Below are positions 54,120-62,847 of a stretch of 64,000 nt of DNA, in pieces. The first letter of the stretch is position 1. Each line of letters opens with the position of its first letter. Made by a program: the position numbers and the translations under genes. Origin of the DNA: CAWBRT01 sp963696525 (GTDB lineage: Bacteria; Acidobacteriota; Terriglobia; Terriglobales; Acidobacteriaceae); contig CAVOKO010000008.1 of NCBI GenBank assembly GCA_963696525.1, positions 620,001 to 684,000 of the forward strand, given 5' to 3'. The notes beneath the pieces were generated by a model. The model did not search any database and had not been told where the DNA came from. It was given only the letters and a program-made list of their open reading frames with translations.

Positions 54120-55682
54120 CTACCCGCCGGAGCGCGATTCGAACAGCCGCATCAATCCTTGCGCAGCCAGATCGGGGACCAGAAAATGTTCAGCTTCGCC
54201 GTGGGCCGCCGTCAGGGCTTCGGCAGCGGCATAACCGGCGCGCACCGCTCCTTCCATGGTCGCCGGCCAGCCGGTGGCCGTCCAGTCGCCGCTGAGAAAG
54301 ATCCTCGGCCACGGCCCTTGCTGCCGCGGGCGATAGCGATCGGCTCCCGGAGACGGTGTAAAAGTCGCATGAATCTCTTTAATCACGGTTGACTTGAGCA
54401 CCCTCGCCGTCTTCACTGCCGGAAAGAATTCACCTAATTCCTTGAGCGCCAACTCGAGTACCTCTTGCCGTGATTTCTCGACCAGCGTCTTCGACGAGCT
54501 GACCACCAGTTCCAGGTAACTGCCAGCCGCAGGCGCATCCTCCACGTGGGTCTGCCCCGCCAAAATCTTCGATTTCTGGAACATCCATTGAATCGTACGA
54601 TCGAGCAGGACGGCATGATCCAACTCCGTCACCTCGCGGTCGAACCAGAAATGAATGCCTGTAATCGGGGACGTCTGCAGTTGCGCCAAGTCCTCCCGCA
54701 AGGCATCGGATTGCATCGCCAGGGGCATGAGTTTCGCCAGCGCCTGAAAAGGCACGGCGGAGATCAGGTAATCGAATTCGCGCCTCTCACCCGCTACAGC
54801 CGCGGCCGCCGGATGCGCGCTCCCGCTCCCGGCGGATGGTTCACCGCCGTCATGGGAAGCGCTCGTGGTGTTGCCGCGAACCGTAACCCAGGCGTGCCGG
54901 ATGGTCGCGCCCAGGCTCTCGACCGAGGCCCGTAGCACTACCTCGCCGCCGCGCTCGCCCAGGTAGTCCGCCGCCACCCCGTAGAGATCGGAAAGCGGAA
55001 CCGAGGGAAGTCCCATGCGCCCGGCCTGTGCCGACTTCAGAAACGCATCGCGAAAAACCATGGCGCCATAATGAATCGAAACATTGCCCAACTCTTCATT
55101 CAGTGCGCTGACCAGCACCGGCGACCAGAAACGGCGGACGGCGCGTTCGGTTTGTCCATGCCGTTTGAGCCACTGCAAGAAAGAACCGCCGTCATCGGCG
55201 GGAACCCCCTCGATCAGCGACAGCATCCCCAGCGCGATCGAAAACTTGTCGCGCCAAGAGAGCAGTGGAAAGCTAAAGAATGCGGGCAAGGCGTGCAGCG
55301 GCGCCGGCAAACCTGAGGACTCCAGGGTTCCCCGGCGCCCTCCCGGCTCGATGTAGGTCAGGCGATCGTACCAGCGGATGCGTTCTTCCACCCCGAGGCG
55401 CCGGTACAGGTCGAGCAGGTTGGTACAGCAGCCGAGCAGCACGTGCTGGCAGTTATCGACCACTTCGCCGGTGCCGGGATGCACGTACGAGGAAGCCCGG
55501 CCGCCGAGATAAGGCCGGCGCTCGAAGACTGTGACTTTGTATCCCGCTTGGGACAGTGCGCACCCCGCCGCCAGACCCGCCAGTCCGCCGCCGATGATAC
55601 CTACGGACGCCTTCACCGCTGGCGGGCTCTCGCCGGCCGCGTGTTGTACTGGGCTCGGGGTCACTTGAGGCGGCGTATCCAT
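54120..55682 (-). CDS. hpnE: Squalene-associated FAD-dependent desaturase HpnE
   Basis: Last step of the HpnCDE squalene route: reduces hydroxysqualene with FAD. 520 residues. GIIGGGLAGLAAGCALSQ is the FAD dinucleotide fold; YVHPGTGEVVDNCQHVLLGC follows; the C-terminal FAD motif is IFLSGDWTATGWPATMEGAV. ATG 55682 overlaps the hpnD end by 22 bases. A 28-residue low-complexity stretch (SASHDGGEPSAGSGSAHPAA core, 54786-54869) sits before FDYLISAVPF and looks like an insertion. It ends the operon. Confidence 0.9.
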   Translation of the reverse strand: MDTPPQVTPSPVQHAAGESPPAVKASVGIIGGGLAGLAAGCALSQAGYKVTVFERRPYLGGRASSYVHPGTGEVVDNCQHVLLGCCTNLLDLYRRLGVEERIRWYDRLTYIEPGGRRGTLESSGLPAPLHALPAFFSFPLLSWRDKFSIALGMLSLIEGVPADDGGSFLQWLKRHGQTERAVRRFWSPVLVSALNEELGNVSIHYGAMVFRDAFLKSAQAGRMGLPSVPLSDLYGVAADYLGERGGEVVLRASVESLGATIRHAWVTVRGNTTSASHDGGEPSAGSGSAHPAAAAVAGERREFDYLISAVPFQALAKLMPLAMQSDALREDLAQLQTSPITGIHFWFDREVTELDHAVLLDRTIQWMFQKSKILAGQTHVEDAPAAGSYLELVVSSSKTLVEKSRQEVLELALKELGEFFPAVKTARVLKSTVIKEIHATFTPSPGADRYRPRQQGPWPRIFLSGDWTATGWPATMEGAVRAGYAAAEALTAAHGEAEHFLVPDLAAQGLMRLFESRSGG

Positions 55683-56653
55683 CCCTGGCACAGCACGCCT
55701 AGCTTCTCGGCCACACTGAGCCGTATGCGCTCGCTGTAGACATCGTAGTTGCGCTGCTCGATCCTCTCCAGCAGCCGCCGGTAGATCTCCACCAGTGCCC
55801 AAAGCGCCGGCTGGGCATCGTCGTCGATCAACGGCAGCAACTGCCCGGCTGCCGCATAATAGTCGCGGGCCCGTTGCGCTTCCATTTGCAGCAGTGGACG
55901 CAGCCGCTCCAGCTCCGCCCCGCTGGCCAGCTCCTCCGCCTTGATGCCGTGCTGCTCCAGGTCCTCTTGCGGCAGATAGATCCGCCCCATCTGCGCGTCT
56001 TCCTTGATATCGCGCAGAATGTTGGTCAACTGAAAGGCAATGCCTACCTGTTCGGCCAGCGGCTCGGCCTCCCGGTCGCGGTACCCGAAGATGCGAATGC
56101 AGACCAGACCCACGACCGCAGCCACGTGATAGCAATAGTCGTACAACTCATTGAAATTCTGGTACGCAACTACCGGCGGTGCGCCTGGAGGCCCGGCGGC
56201 CTCTTCGCCCGGGGTCCCTGACAAGCCTGCTTTCGGCTTGCTGGGGTGGTCCTGCAGATCCATGCCGGTTCCGTGCACCAGCAGGTCGAGCAATTCGATG
56301 GGTATGCCGAAGCGTTGCTGCGCATCGCGAAGCGCCAAAAAAACCGGATCGTCGGTCGGCTCGCCTTCCGCCACTCGATGATAGCCTTCCAGCCAATCGC
56401 TCAATTTCACCTGGCGCTCAGGAATCGTCATCCCTGGGTCATCGCAGATGTCGTCGGCATGACGCATAAAGGCGTAGACCGCCGACAGCGCGTTGCGCTT
56501 GCGCTGTGGCAGCACCATGAATCCGTAGTAGAAGTTCTTAGCGGCGGTACGCGCCACGTGCCGGCAGATGCCGTAAGCGGTGTCAAGCTGCAACGGATGA
56601 TGCGGCGCGGCGCGGGCCGCGTCATGGCGCTCGGCTGAGCGTACGGCGCTCAT
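55661..56653 (-). CDS. hpnD: Presqualene diphosphate synthase HpnD
   Basis: Condenses two farnesyl-PP to presqualene-PP. 330 residues of the trans-prenyl head-to-head fold: first Asp motif FMRHADDICDD, second NILRDIKEDAQMGRIYLP. Between MDLQ and YQNFNELYDYCYHVA it carries 29 extra residues (DHPSKPKAGLSGTPGEEAAG core) that canonical HpnD lacks; the DNA of that insert is a copy of the dispersed palindromic repeat. Start overlaps the hpnC stop (ATGA). Confidence 0.92.
   Translation of the reverse strand: MSAVRSAERHDAARAAPHHPLQLDTAYGICRHVARTAAKNFYYGFMVLPQRKRNALSAVYAFMRHADDICDDPGMTIPERQVKLSDWLEGYHRVAEGEPTDDPVFLALRDAQQRFGIPIELLDLLVHGTGMDLQDHPSKPKAGLSGTPGEEAAGPPGAPPVVAYQNFNELYDYCYHVAAVVGLVCIRIFGYRDREAEPLAEQVGIAFQLTNILRDIKEDAQMGRIYLPQEDLEQHGIKAEELASGAELERLRPLLQMEAQRARDYYAAAGQLLPLIDDDAQPALWALVEIYRRLLERIEQRNYDVYSERIRLSVAEKLGVLCQGWIRRLK
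56165..56251 (-). repeat. 87-bp in-frame insertion containing the palindromic repeat, inside hpnD
   Basis: Minus strand: CACCCCAGCAAGCC, GAAAGC, AGGCTTGTCAGGGACCCC (56249-56211) aligns with the 26744 array (CCCCAACAAGCC, GGCTTGTCGGGGACCC). Arms AAGCC/GGCTT and CCCC/GGGG keep the hairpin. The whole insert is 29 codons with no stop, so the HpnD frame is kept. Confidence 0.7.
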
Positions 56654-57690
56654 CGTGCCGCTCCCGCCTGGGGTCCCCGACTACTAGCGCCGGGATTGCG
56701 CTGGTCGTGGCGGGTCGTCACACGCCGCAGCAGCGCCCGCCCCAGCAGGGCAAACTTGCGCGGCTTCGAGATCGTGGGGCGGCTCCTCAGCACGTCGTAA
56801 TCCTGCTCCTCTATCGCGTTCAGGATGGCCTGGCCGCCGCGCGTAAACAGCTCGATATCGAGCGCGAGTTCAGCGCTCACCTTGGCTTCGAGCGGAAGTC
56901 CGCGGGCAAACCATTCGCGCGCCCTCGCCACTTCATAGCGCATCAGTTCCAGAAAGCCAGCCGTGGATTTGCCCTCGGCGATCACCTGTTCGGCTACGCC
57001 AAAACGGCGCATGTCTTCGAGAGGAATGTAGATGCGTCCCTTCTGAAAATCGAGCGCGACATCCTGCCAAAAATTCGCCAGTTGCAATGCCGTGCAGGTG
57101 TAATCGGAAAGCTGCTCGCGGTCGCCATCGGCATAGCCGCATAGATACAGGACAAGATGGCCAACCGGATTGGCCGAATTGCGGCAATATCCCAGCAGAT
57201 CGTCGAAGCTTTCATAGCGGGAAACGGTCTGGTCCTGCCGGAACGCCGTCAGCAGATTGGAAAACTCATGCTGGGGGATTCCGAACTCCTGGACGGTTTC
57301 GGCCAGCGCGACAAAAACCGGATGCGTCGGGCCCGACTCGCCCGCGGCGCACAGCCGGCGATACATGGCGCGTAGTTCTTCTTCCCAGCGCTCTAGCAGC
57401 GCCAACGAAAGCCGGGTGTCGCCGACTTCGTCGCCCAGATCGTCGGAGATGCGGCAATAAGCATAAACGTTGAAGAAGTGCCGGTGCAGCCGCTTGGGCA
57501 AGAACCAGCTTGCAACCGAAAAGTTCTCGTAGTGACCCCGCGCCAGCCGCGCACAGTAAGCCTGCGCCTCGGCGATGTCGGGAGCCTTCGCCGGGATGCG
57601 ATAAGTGGCAGGCAGGCGCGCCCAGCCCTCCGAAAGCAGATCGTCCGCGGATCGATTTTTCGGATCAAGCGCACTCACCGAACCGTCCAT
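56650..57690 (-). CDS. hpnC: Hydroxysqualene synthase HpnC
   Basis: Converts presqualene-PP to hydroxysqualene. 346 residues of the squalene/phytoene synthase fold: ENFSVASWFLPKRLHRHFFN, first Asp motif AYCRISDDLGDE, second NFWQDVALDFQKGRIYIP. The C-terminal tail GASSRGPQAGAAR includes a half copy of the repeat (GTCGGGGACCCC). Stop overlaps hpnD start. The 55-base gap to the upstream MDR gene holds another repeat copy. Confidence 0.92.
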   Translation of the reverse strand: MDGSVSALDPKNRSADDLLSEGWARLPATYRIPAKAPDIAEAQAYCARLARGHYENFSVASWFLPKRLHRHFFNVYAYCRISDDLGDEVGDTRLSLALLERWEEELRAMYRRLCAAGESGPTHPVFVALAETVQEFGIPQHEFSNLLTAFRQDQTVSRYESFDDLLGYCRNSANPVGHLVLYLCGYADGDREQLSDYTCTALQLANFWQDVALDFQKGRIYIPLEDMRRFGVAEQVIAEGKSTAGFLELMRYEVARAREWFARGLPLEAKVSAELALDIELFTRGGQAILNAIEEQDYDVLRSRPTISKPRKFALLGRALLRRVTTRHDQRNPGASSRGPQAGAAR

Positions 57691-57707
57691 CTCTCAGCTC
57701 CGACCGC

Positions 57708-57744
57708 GGGGCCCCCGGCGAGTCTTGCTCGTTGGGGTGATTGG
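57708..57744 (-). repeat. Dispersed palindromic repeat copy before hpnC
   Basis: Minus strand CCAATCACCCCAACGAGC, AAGA, CTCGCCGGGGGCCCC. It is nearly identical to the element at 12481-12520, including the CAATCA flank. It fills most of the gap between hpnC and the MDR gene, so it would be part of the hopanoid mRNA. Confidence 0.7.
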
Positions 57745-57745
57745 C

Positions 57746-58795
57746 TCAGTGCCCGGGAATTATTGCCGTCTTGATCTGACCGTTGCGGTTCAACATGTGC
57801 CGCAATACCTGCTGCAACCTTGAAAGCGGAGCTTCACCCGTAACGTAGTCGGCGCTCTTGATCTTGCGTTCCGCAATCAGCGCAAAGGCCCGCCGCACCG
57901 ATTCCGGGGTATGGTGGAAAGTCGCCTTCAGAGTGATTTCCGAATAGTGCAGGCGCTGGGTGTCGAGCTGGACTTTGGTTCCGCTGGCGCATCCGCCGAA
58001 CAGGTTCACGGTCCCACCCTTGCGAACCATGTCGATGGCCCACTCCCATGCCTCGGGACGGCCCACGCACTCGATCGCCACGTCGGAGCCGCGGCGCGTC
58101 GGAGTCACCGCGCGTACCGCTTCGACCGGATCGGAAACCTTCGTAACCTGCACCACGTCGTGAGCCCCGGCCTTCTTTGCCGCCGTAACCTGCTCATCGC
58201 GTTTGACCACGGCAATCACGTTGCAGCCGATCAGCTTGGCCACGTGAATGAACATCAGTCCAATAGTGCCGGCACCGATGACCGTAACCGTGTCGCCGAT
58301 TTCGACCCCGGTCTCGTGCAGTCCGCGAAGCACGCAGGCCAGCGGTTCGGTCAACGCCGCCTCTTCAAACGTCACGTCGTTCGGGATCGCCAGCAGGTTC
58401 GCCTCGACAATCCTTTTAGGGATGCGAATGTATTCCGCGTACGCACCGTTGTTGAACAGCAGGTCTTCGCAAAGGTTTTCCTGGTGTTTAGAGCAGTAGA
58501 AGCACTGCTGGCACGGCGCCGAATTCAGCGCCACCACCCGCATTCCCTTGCGGAATCCGCGCACGTTGGCGCCGGTCTCCTGCACGATGCCCGCCAGTTC
58601 GTGCCCGAACAGCGCGGGTGGAACGATCATGCGGGCGTGATATCCGCGCTGATAAACCTTGAGATCGGTGCCACAGGTCAGCGCCACCTGCACCTTGATC
58701 AGTACTTCACCTTCACCGACGGCCGGAATCGGTACCCTCTCAATTTTTATGTCCTCTTTACCGTAGAGGACTGCGGCTGTCATCTGTCCATTCAC
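57746..58795 (-). CDS. Zinc-dependent MDR dehydrogenase 2 of the hopanoid cluster
   Basis: 349 residues, sorbitol/threonine dehydrogenase type. Catalytic zinc ligands: Cys in LTCGTDLKVYQRG and GHELAG. Structural zinc: four Cys in PCQQCFYCSKHQENLCED. The Rossmann motif is VIGAGTIGLMF. GTG 58795 overlaps the stop of the preceding MDR gene (GTGA) and has AAGGAA upstream; ATG 58783 and GTG 58813 are alternatives. Probably oxidises or reduces a hopanoid side-chain alcohol. Substrate not known. Confidence 0.85.
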   Translation of the reverse strand: MNGQMTAAVLYGKEDIKIERVPIPAVGEGEVLIKVQVALTCGTDLKVYQRGYHARMIVPPALFGHELAGIVQETGANVRGFRKGMRVVALNSAPCQQCFYCSKHQENLCEDLLFNNGAYAEYIRIPKRIVEANLLAIPNDVTFEEAALTEPLACVLRGLHETGVEIGDTVTVIGAGTIGLMFIHVAKLIGCNVIAVVKRDEQVTAAKKAGAHDVVQVTKVSDPVEAVRAVTPTRRGSDVAIECVGRPEAWEWAIDMVRKGGTVNLFGGCASGTKVQLDTQRLHYSEITLKATFHHTPESVRRAFALIAERKIKSADYVTGEAPLSRLQQVLRHMLNRNGQIKTAIIPGH

Positions 58796-59934
58796 TCTGC
58801 AATTCCTTCCCACGTGCTACCCGGCTGAATCGCAATCTTCATCGTCGCCGGCTGAGGGTGGGCGGCTAACTTCAAAGCCTCAATCGCTCCGCTTAAAGGA
58901 AAGCGATGGCTATAGAGCGCCTCCAGATTCATTTCACGGCTCAGCACGAAATGTGCCGCCTCCTCCTGCAAATCCACCGAGGCGCTGTAGGAACCCATCA
59001 GCGTCTTTTCGTCGACGCAAACAGCCGCCGGATCAATCGCGGCCGTGCCGTGCTGGGTCTGCGCAAACAGCATGACCTTTCCGCCTGGACGCGCCGAATC
59101 CATCGCCGGCCCGATCAGGGCGTTGCTGCCAACCGCGAGGATCACCGCATCCGCTCCCCGCCCTTCAGTCAGCTCCCGGATGCGTACGACCGTGTCCACG
59201 CTGGAAGCGTCAATATTACAGGACAGCCCAAAACTCTGGGCTATTGTAAGCCTCTGGGGAAACAAATCGGAAGTAATCACATGTGCACCGCTCCGCTTGG
59301 CCAGCATCGCCAAAATGATTCCGATCGGCCCTTGCCCCATCACCAGCACCGTGTCCCCGGCTTGGAGCGCCATCGAATCGATCCCTTTCCAGCAGGTATT
59401 GACGGGCTCGATGAAGCACGCCTGCTCGTAGGACACCTCATCCGGAATGCGGACCACTCCTCCCGTGCGCACGATCCAGTCCATGACTCGCACGTACTCG
59501 GAAAAACCGCCACCGCTAGGGTCGAATCCGGCGGTCGCTCCCACCTTCTTATAAATTTCGCACTGGGCAAACACTTTGTGACGGCAGTAATAGCAGCGGC
59601 CACAGGGAATATGATGGAAGACCACCACCCGGTCTCCGGCTTTAAACTCCTTCACTCCCTCGCCCGTGGCAACCACCTGTCCCCCGGTCTCGTGACCGAA
59701 GATGCGCGGAGCGGAATGAGAACCGGTGGCGATCTTTTTCAGGTCGGTGCCGCAGATGCCGCAAGTGTGTACCCGAACCAGTAGGTCGCCGGGTCCGATT
59801 TTGGGCACCACAACGGTTTCCAGCCTGACGTCGTTCTGTCCGCGATAAACCACCGCCTGCATTTCTAGAGGAATTTCCCTTGGCGCCGTCGAAGAGGTCG
59901 AAGAAGATGACGAAGTGTGTGTAGCAACCCGCAT
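58792..59934 (-). CDS. Zinc-dependent MDR dehydrogenase 1 of the hopanoid cluster
   Basis: 380 residues. A Ser/Thr-rich 20-residue start (THTSSSSSTSSTAP) precedes the MDR fold: CGICGTDLKKIATG and GHETGGQV (catalytic zinc), GRCYYCRHKVFAQCE (structural zinc), MGQGPIGIILAML (NAD(P) site). It is paralogous to the next gene, and both are translationally linked within the hpn operon. Likely acts on the ribosyl or polyol side chain. Confidence 0.85.
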   Translation of the reverse strand: MRVATHTSSSSSTSSTAPREIPLEMQAVVYRGQNDVRLETVVVPKIGPGDLLVRVHTCGICGTDLKKIATGSHSAPRIFGHETGGQVVATGEGVKEFKAGDRVVVFHHIPCGRCYYCRHKVFAQCEIYKKVGATAGFDPSGGGFSEYVRVMDWIVRTGGVVRIPDEVSYEQACFIEPVNTCWKGIDSMALQAGDTVLVMGQGPIGIILAMLAKRSGAHVITSDLFPQRLTIAQSFGLSCNIDASSVDTVVRIRELTEGRGADAVILAVGSNALIGPAMDSARPGGKVMLFAQTQHGTAAIDPAAVCVDEKTLMGSYSASVDLQEEAAHFVLSREMNLEALYSHRFPLSGAIEALKLAAHPQPATMKIAIQPGSTWEGIAE

Positions 59935-59949
59935 CGAAACCCTTTTTAG

Positions 59950-60723
59950 TTAACTCCCTTTCAATTCTGCTTCCAGCTCCGGGCCGTTGGCATAAAGCCC
60001 TTCCAGCGCACCTCTCCCCTGGGTAATAAGAACCCGAATCGCGCGACAAAGATTTTCCGCCGCGCGGCAACTATCTCGTCGTAACCCAAAAACTGATGGC
60101 CACAACCAGGGACGAACCGAAAGGTGCGCCAGAAACGCCGTAATACGGAAGCCTTCCGGCCTTAGGAAGGGCTCGACAAAGTCGATCTGGGTGTCCAATT
60201 CGTCGGAAATGACCTTCAACGCCAGAAACTCGCAATCTTGCGAGGCCGCCACCGCCGCCACGGCGGCAGCTTCCATGTCCACGGCCTGGGCGTGGAAGCG
60301 CGCGAACAGTACGTGCTTGCGATCTTCGCCCGCAACCGTATCGGCCGTCACCAGAGAGCCTTGGCCACGCGGCGACGTGAAGGCGGAACCGGTACGCTCG
60401 GAGACAATGTGCCGCGGCACGAAAATGTCACCCACTTTCATCCCCGGAGCAAGCGCTCCCGCAAATCCGATCGAAACCACCATCTCGGGCGAAAATCTGT
60501 CGATGGCCTGTCTGGCCGCGCTCGCCGCATTCTTGTAGCCCGGTCCCGAGCAAACCACGATGCCGTTCTCCCACTGATAAACCGATTGCGGATGACGGAG
60601 GGTGTTCGCCGAGTCCTGGACGCTTAGAAAATCGTCCACCGTCATCTCCGTGCATTCTTCAAGCAAAGGTTGAACTTCTCTTTGCATCGCTACAATGAAT
60701 GCGGTCTTTATCTGCTCACTCAT
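59950..60723 (-). CDS. hpnG: Adenosylhopane nucleosidase/phosphorylase HpnG
   Basis: Removes adenine from adenosylhopane to give ribosylhopane. 257 residues of the nucleoside phosphorylase/MTA nucleosidase fold: FIVAMQREVQPLLEEC start, VVSIGFAGALAPGMKVGDIF, and the purine-site block HAQAVDMEAAAVA with VISDELD. Its ATG overlaps the hpnA stop. Confidence 0.9.
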   Translation of the reverse strand: MSEQIKTAFIVAMQREVQPLLEECTEMTVDDFLSVQDSANTLRHPQSVYQWENGIVVCSGPGYKNAASAARQAIDRFSPEMVVSIGFAGALAPGMKVGDIFVPRHIVSERTGSAFTSPRGQGSLVTADTVAGEDRKHVLFARFHAQAVDMEAAAVAAVAASQDCEFLALKVISDELDTQIDFVEPFLRPEGFRITAFLAHLSVRPWLWPSVFGLRRDSCRAAENLCRAIRVLITQGRGALEGLYANGPELEAELKGS

Positions 60724-61736
60724 GCCAACTCACAGACCTGCCCGTAGGCCTCGGCGTAGCCATGGGCCACGAACCATTCCGCCGCCCTCCGTAACGCCTC
60801 GCGCACCGGACCGGCCTTATACCCCAACTCTCGCTCCGCCTTGGCGGAGGAGACCCACATCGTTTTGCGCCCCATGCGCACCGAATCAAGCGTCACCCGA
60901 GGTTCGCGATTCATCAGCACGCCGGTGAAAAACGTATCGAAAACCCCGCTGACGAACGCCGCCGCATACGGCAGCTTGATGGCAGGCGAAGGCAAGCCGG
61001 TGATCGAAGCCAAGCTGTCGAGAATCTGCTTCAAAGTGAGATTCTCCCCGCCCAGTATGTAGCGCTCGCCTATGCGTCCGCGCGCGCAGGCCAACAAGTG
61101 CCCCCGGGCCACGTCGATGACGTCCACCAAGTTCAGGCCGGTTTCGACGTAAGCCGGAAACTTCCGCTTCAGGAAATCAACCACGATGCGGCCGGTTGGC
61201 GTCGGCTTGATGTCTTGCTCCCCGATCGGCGTGCTGGGATTAACCACGACCACCGGAGCGCCTTGGTTCGCCAGCTTGAGAGCCACCTGTTCGGCCATGA
61301 ACTTGGAGCGTTTGTAGTGGCCGATCATATCGCTTTCCTGCACCGGCGACTGCTCGTCGACCGCCCGCGGCTCATGGTGGAATCCCATGGTCGCCACGCT
61401 GCTGGTGTAAACGATGCGGCGAATGCTGGCGGCTTGGGCGCAGCGAATCACCTGCTCGGTGCCGCCCACATTGGCCGCATACATGGGTTTCGGGTCGGGC
61501 GTCCACAGCCGATAGTCGGCCGCAACGTGAAAGACCACATCGCACCCTCGCATTCCCTGGCGCAGCGAATCGGCGTCCGTTAGGTCTCCGGTCACCAGCT
61601 CGGCATTGAGCTTTTCAAGGTTGTCGCGCCTGCTGCCCGGGCGAACCAGGAGGCGCAAATCCGCACCCTGCTCACCCAGCATGCGCGCCACGTGGCTCCC
61701 TACAAAACCCGTTGCTCCGGTAACAAATGCTTTCAT
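60720..61736 (-). CDS. hpnA: Hopanoid-associated sugar epimerase/reductase HpnA
   Basis: Extended SDR of the dihydroflavonol-reductase type, 338 residues. NAD(P) motif VTGATGFVGSHVARML; catalytic Tyr-Lys in HYKRSKFMAE with the Ser in VYTSSVATMG. The ATG 61736 gives the usual MKAFVTG start; 61763 is an in-frame option. HpnA genes are a marker of hopanoid clusters, with an unproven role in side-chain modification. Confidence 0.9.
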   Translation of the reverse strand: MKAFVTGATGFVGSHVARMLGEQGADLRLLVRPGSRRDNLEKLNAELVTGDLTDADSLRQGMRGCDVVFHVAADYRLWTPDPKPMYAANVGGTEQVIRCAQAASIRRIVYTSSVATMGFHHEPRAVDEQSPVQESDMIGHYKRSKFMAEQVALKLANQGAPVVVVNPSTPIGEQDIKPTPTGRIVVDFLKRKFPAYVETGLNLVDVIDVARGHLLACARGRIGERYILGGENLTLKQILDSLASITGLPSPAIKLPYAAAFVSGVFDTFFTGVLMNREPRVTLDSVRMGRKTMWVSSAKAERELGYKAGPVREALRRAAEWFVAHGYAEAYGQVCELA

Positions 61737-61808
61737 ATCATCTAGATCTACACATTTACTCAATACAAACTTTAATTTCGCACGCAGCCGTTTGAGCAGC
61801 TAACGCTT

Positions 61809-62807
61809 CTAGCTGAAAAGCGACCAGGCAAGCAGTTTCCAGGTGTCTGTAAAACCGCTGGCGGTGGCTGCGCTGGCCTCGTAACCGGAGTGCACAAGGC
61901 AATCCTGGCAGCGTGGATCGCGGCCGTGCCCGTAGCGCTGCCATGGCGTATCGTCGATCAACCCCTTGAACGTCTCGTGATGCTGATCGGTGATCAGATA
62001 GCATGGCCCCTTCCAGCCTTTGGTGTTGTAAGTCGGATTGCCCCACGCAGTGCACGACAGCTCGCGGCTGCCCGCCAAAAATTCCAGATAAATAGGTGAA
62101 TCGGCAATCGGATATTTCCTGGCCAGCCGCTTGATATTTTTGAATTTTTCACGGATTGCCCGGCGATCCAGGAAGATCTCTTTGGTGTGCACCGCCGAAT
62201 ACGAATAGCCGGGGGAAACGACGTGCGAATCCACTCCCAGACCCTTCAGATACTCCAGCAGCGCCTCCACCTCGTTCATGTCCGTCTCTTCGTAGACGGT
62301 CGTGTTGGTCATCACCCGGAAGCCTTTGGCTTTGGCCAGCTTGATTCCCTCCACCGCCTGGTCGAAGACGCCCTCGCGTTCGACCGCTAAATCGTGCGAG
62401 TTCTTCAGCCCGTCGAGATGGACGTTCCACAGAAAGCGAACGTCAGGCGTAAAATCCCCGATCCGCTTGGGGATGAACATGCCGTTCGTACAGACGATGA
62501 CATGTCTTTTCTGCTCCAGCAGCGTGCTGGTGAGCTTACCGATCTCCTTGTAGAGCAGCGGTTCGCCGCCGCAGATGGCAACCATGGGGGCGCCACACTC
62601 TTCTACAGCCGTCAAGCACTTCTCTATCGGCACCACTTCCTTGATCGTGTCCTCGTACTCACGGATGCGCCCGCAGCCGGTGCAGGTTAAATTGCACGCG
62701 TGCAACGGTTCCAGCATCATCACCAGGGGAAAGCGCTTCACCCCTTTGGCCTTTTGCCGGATGATGTATTTCGCCATGTCAACTTGAAGTCTCAGCGGAT
62801 GACGCAT
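61809..62807 (-). CDS. hpnH: Adenosylhopane synthase HpnH (radical SAM)
   Basis: Adds the 5'-deoxyadenosyl group to diploptene, the first step of C35 hopanoids. 332 residues. Radical SAM cluster LHACNLTCTGCGR (Cys38, 42, 45), GGEPL SAM motif, and a C-terminal HpnH-type region with several Cys (DPRCQDCLVHSG). It lies 40 bases after shc and 72 before hpnA on the same strand. Confidence 0.94.
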   Translation of the reverse strand: MRHPLRLQVDMAKYIIRQKAKGVKRFPLVMMLEPLHACNLTCTGCGRIREYEDTIKEVVPIEKCLTAVEECGAPMVAICGGEPLLYKEIGKLTSTLLEQKRHVIVCTNGMFIPKRIGDFTPDVRFLWNVHLDGLKNSHDLAVEREGVFDQAVEGIKLAKAKGFRVMTNTTVYEETDMNEVEALLEYLKGLGVDSHVVSPGYSYSAVHTKEIFLDRRAIREKFKNIKRLARKYPIADSPIYLEFLAGSRELSCTAWGNPTYNTKGWKGPCYLITDQHHETFKGLIDDTPWQRYGHGRDPRCQDCLVHSGYEASAATASGFTDTWKLLAWSLFS

Positions 62808-62847
62808 GTTGATTCAAAATCCTTCCGGTGCCCGACAGGCTGTCCTG

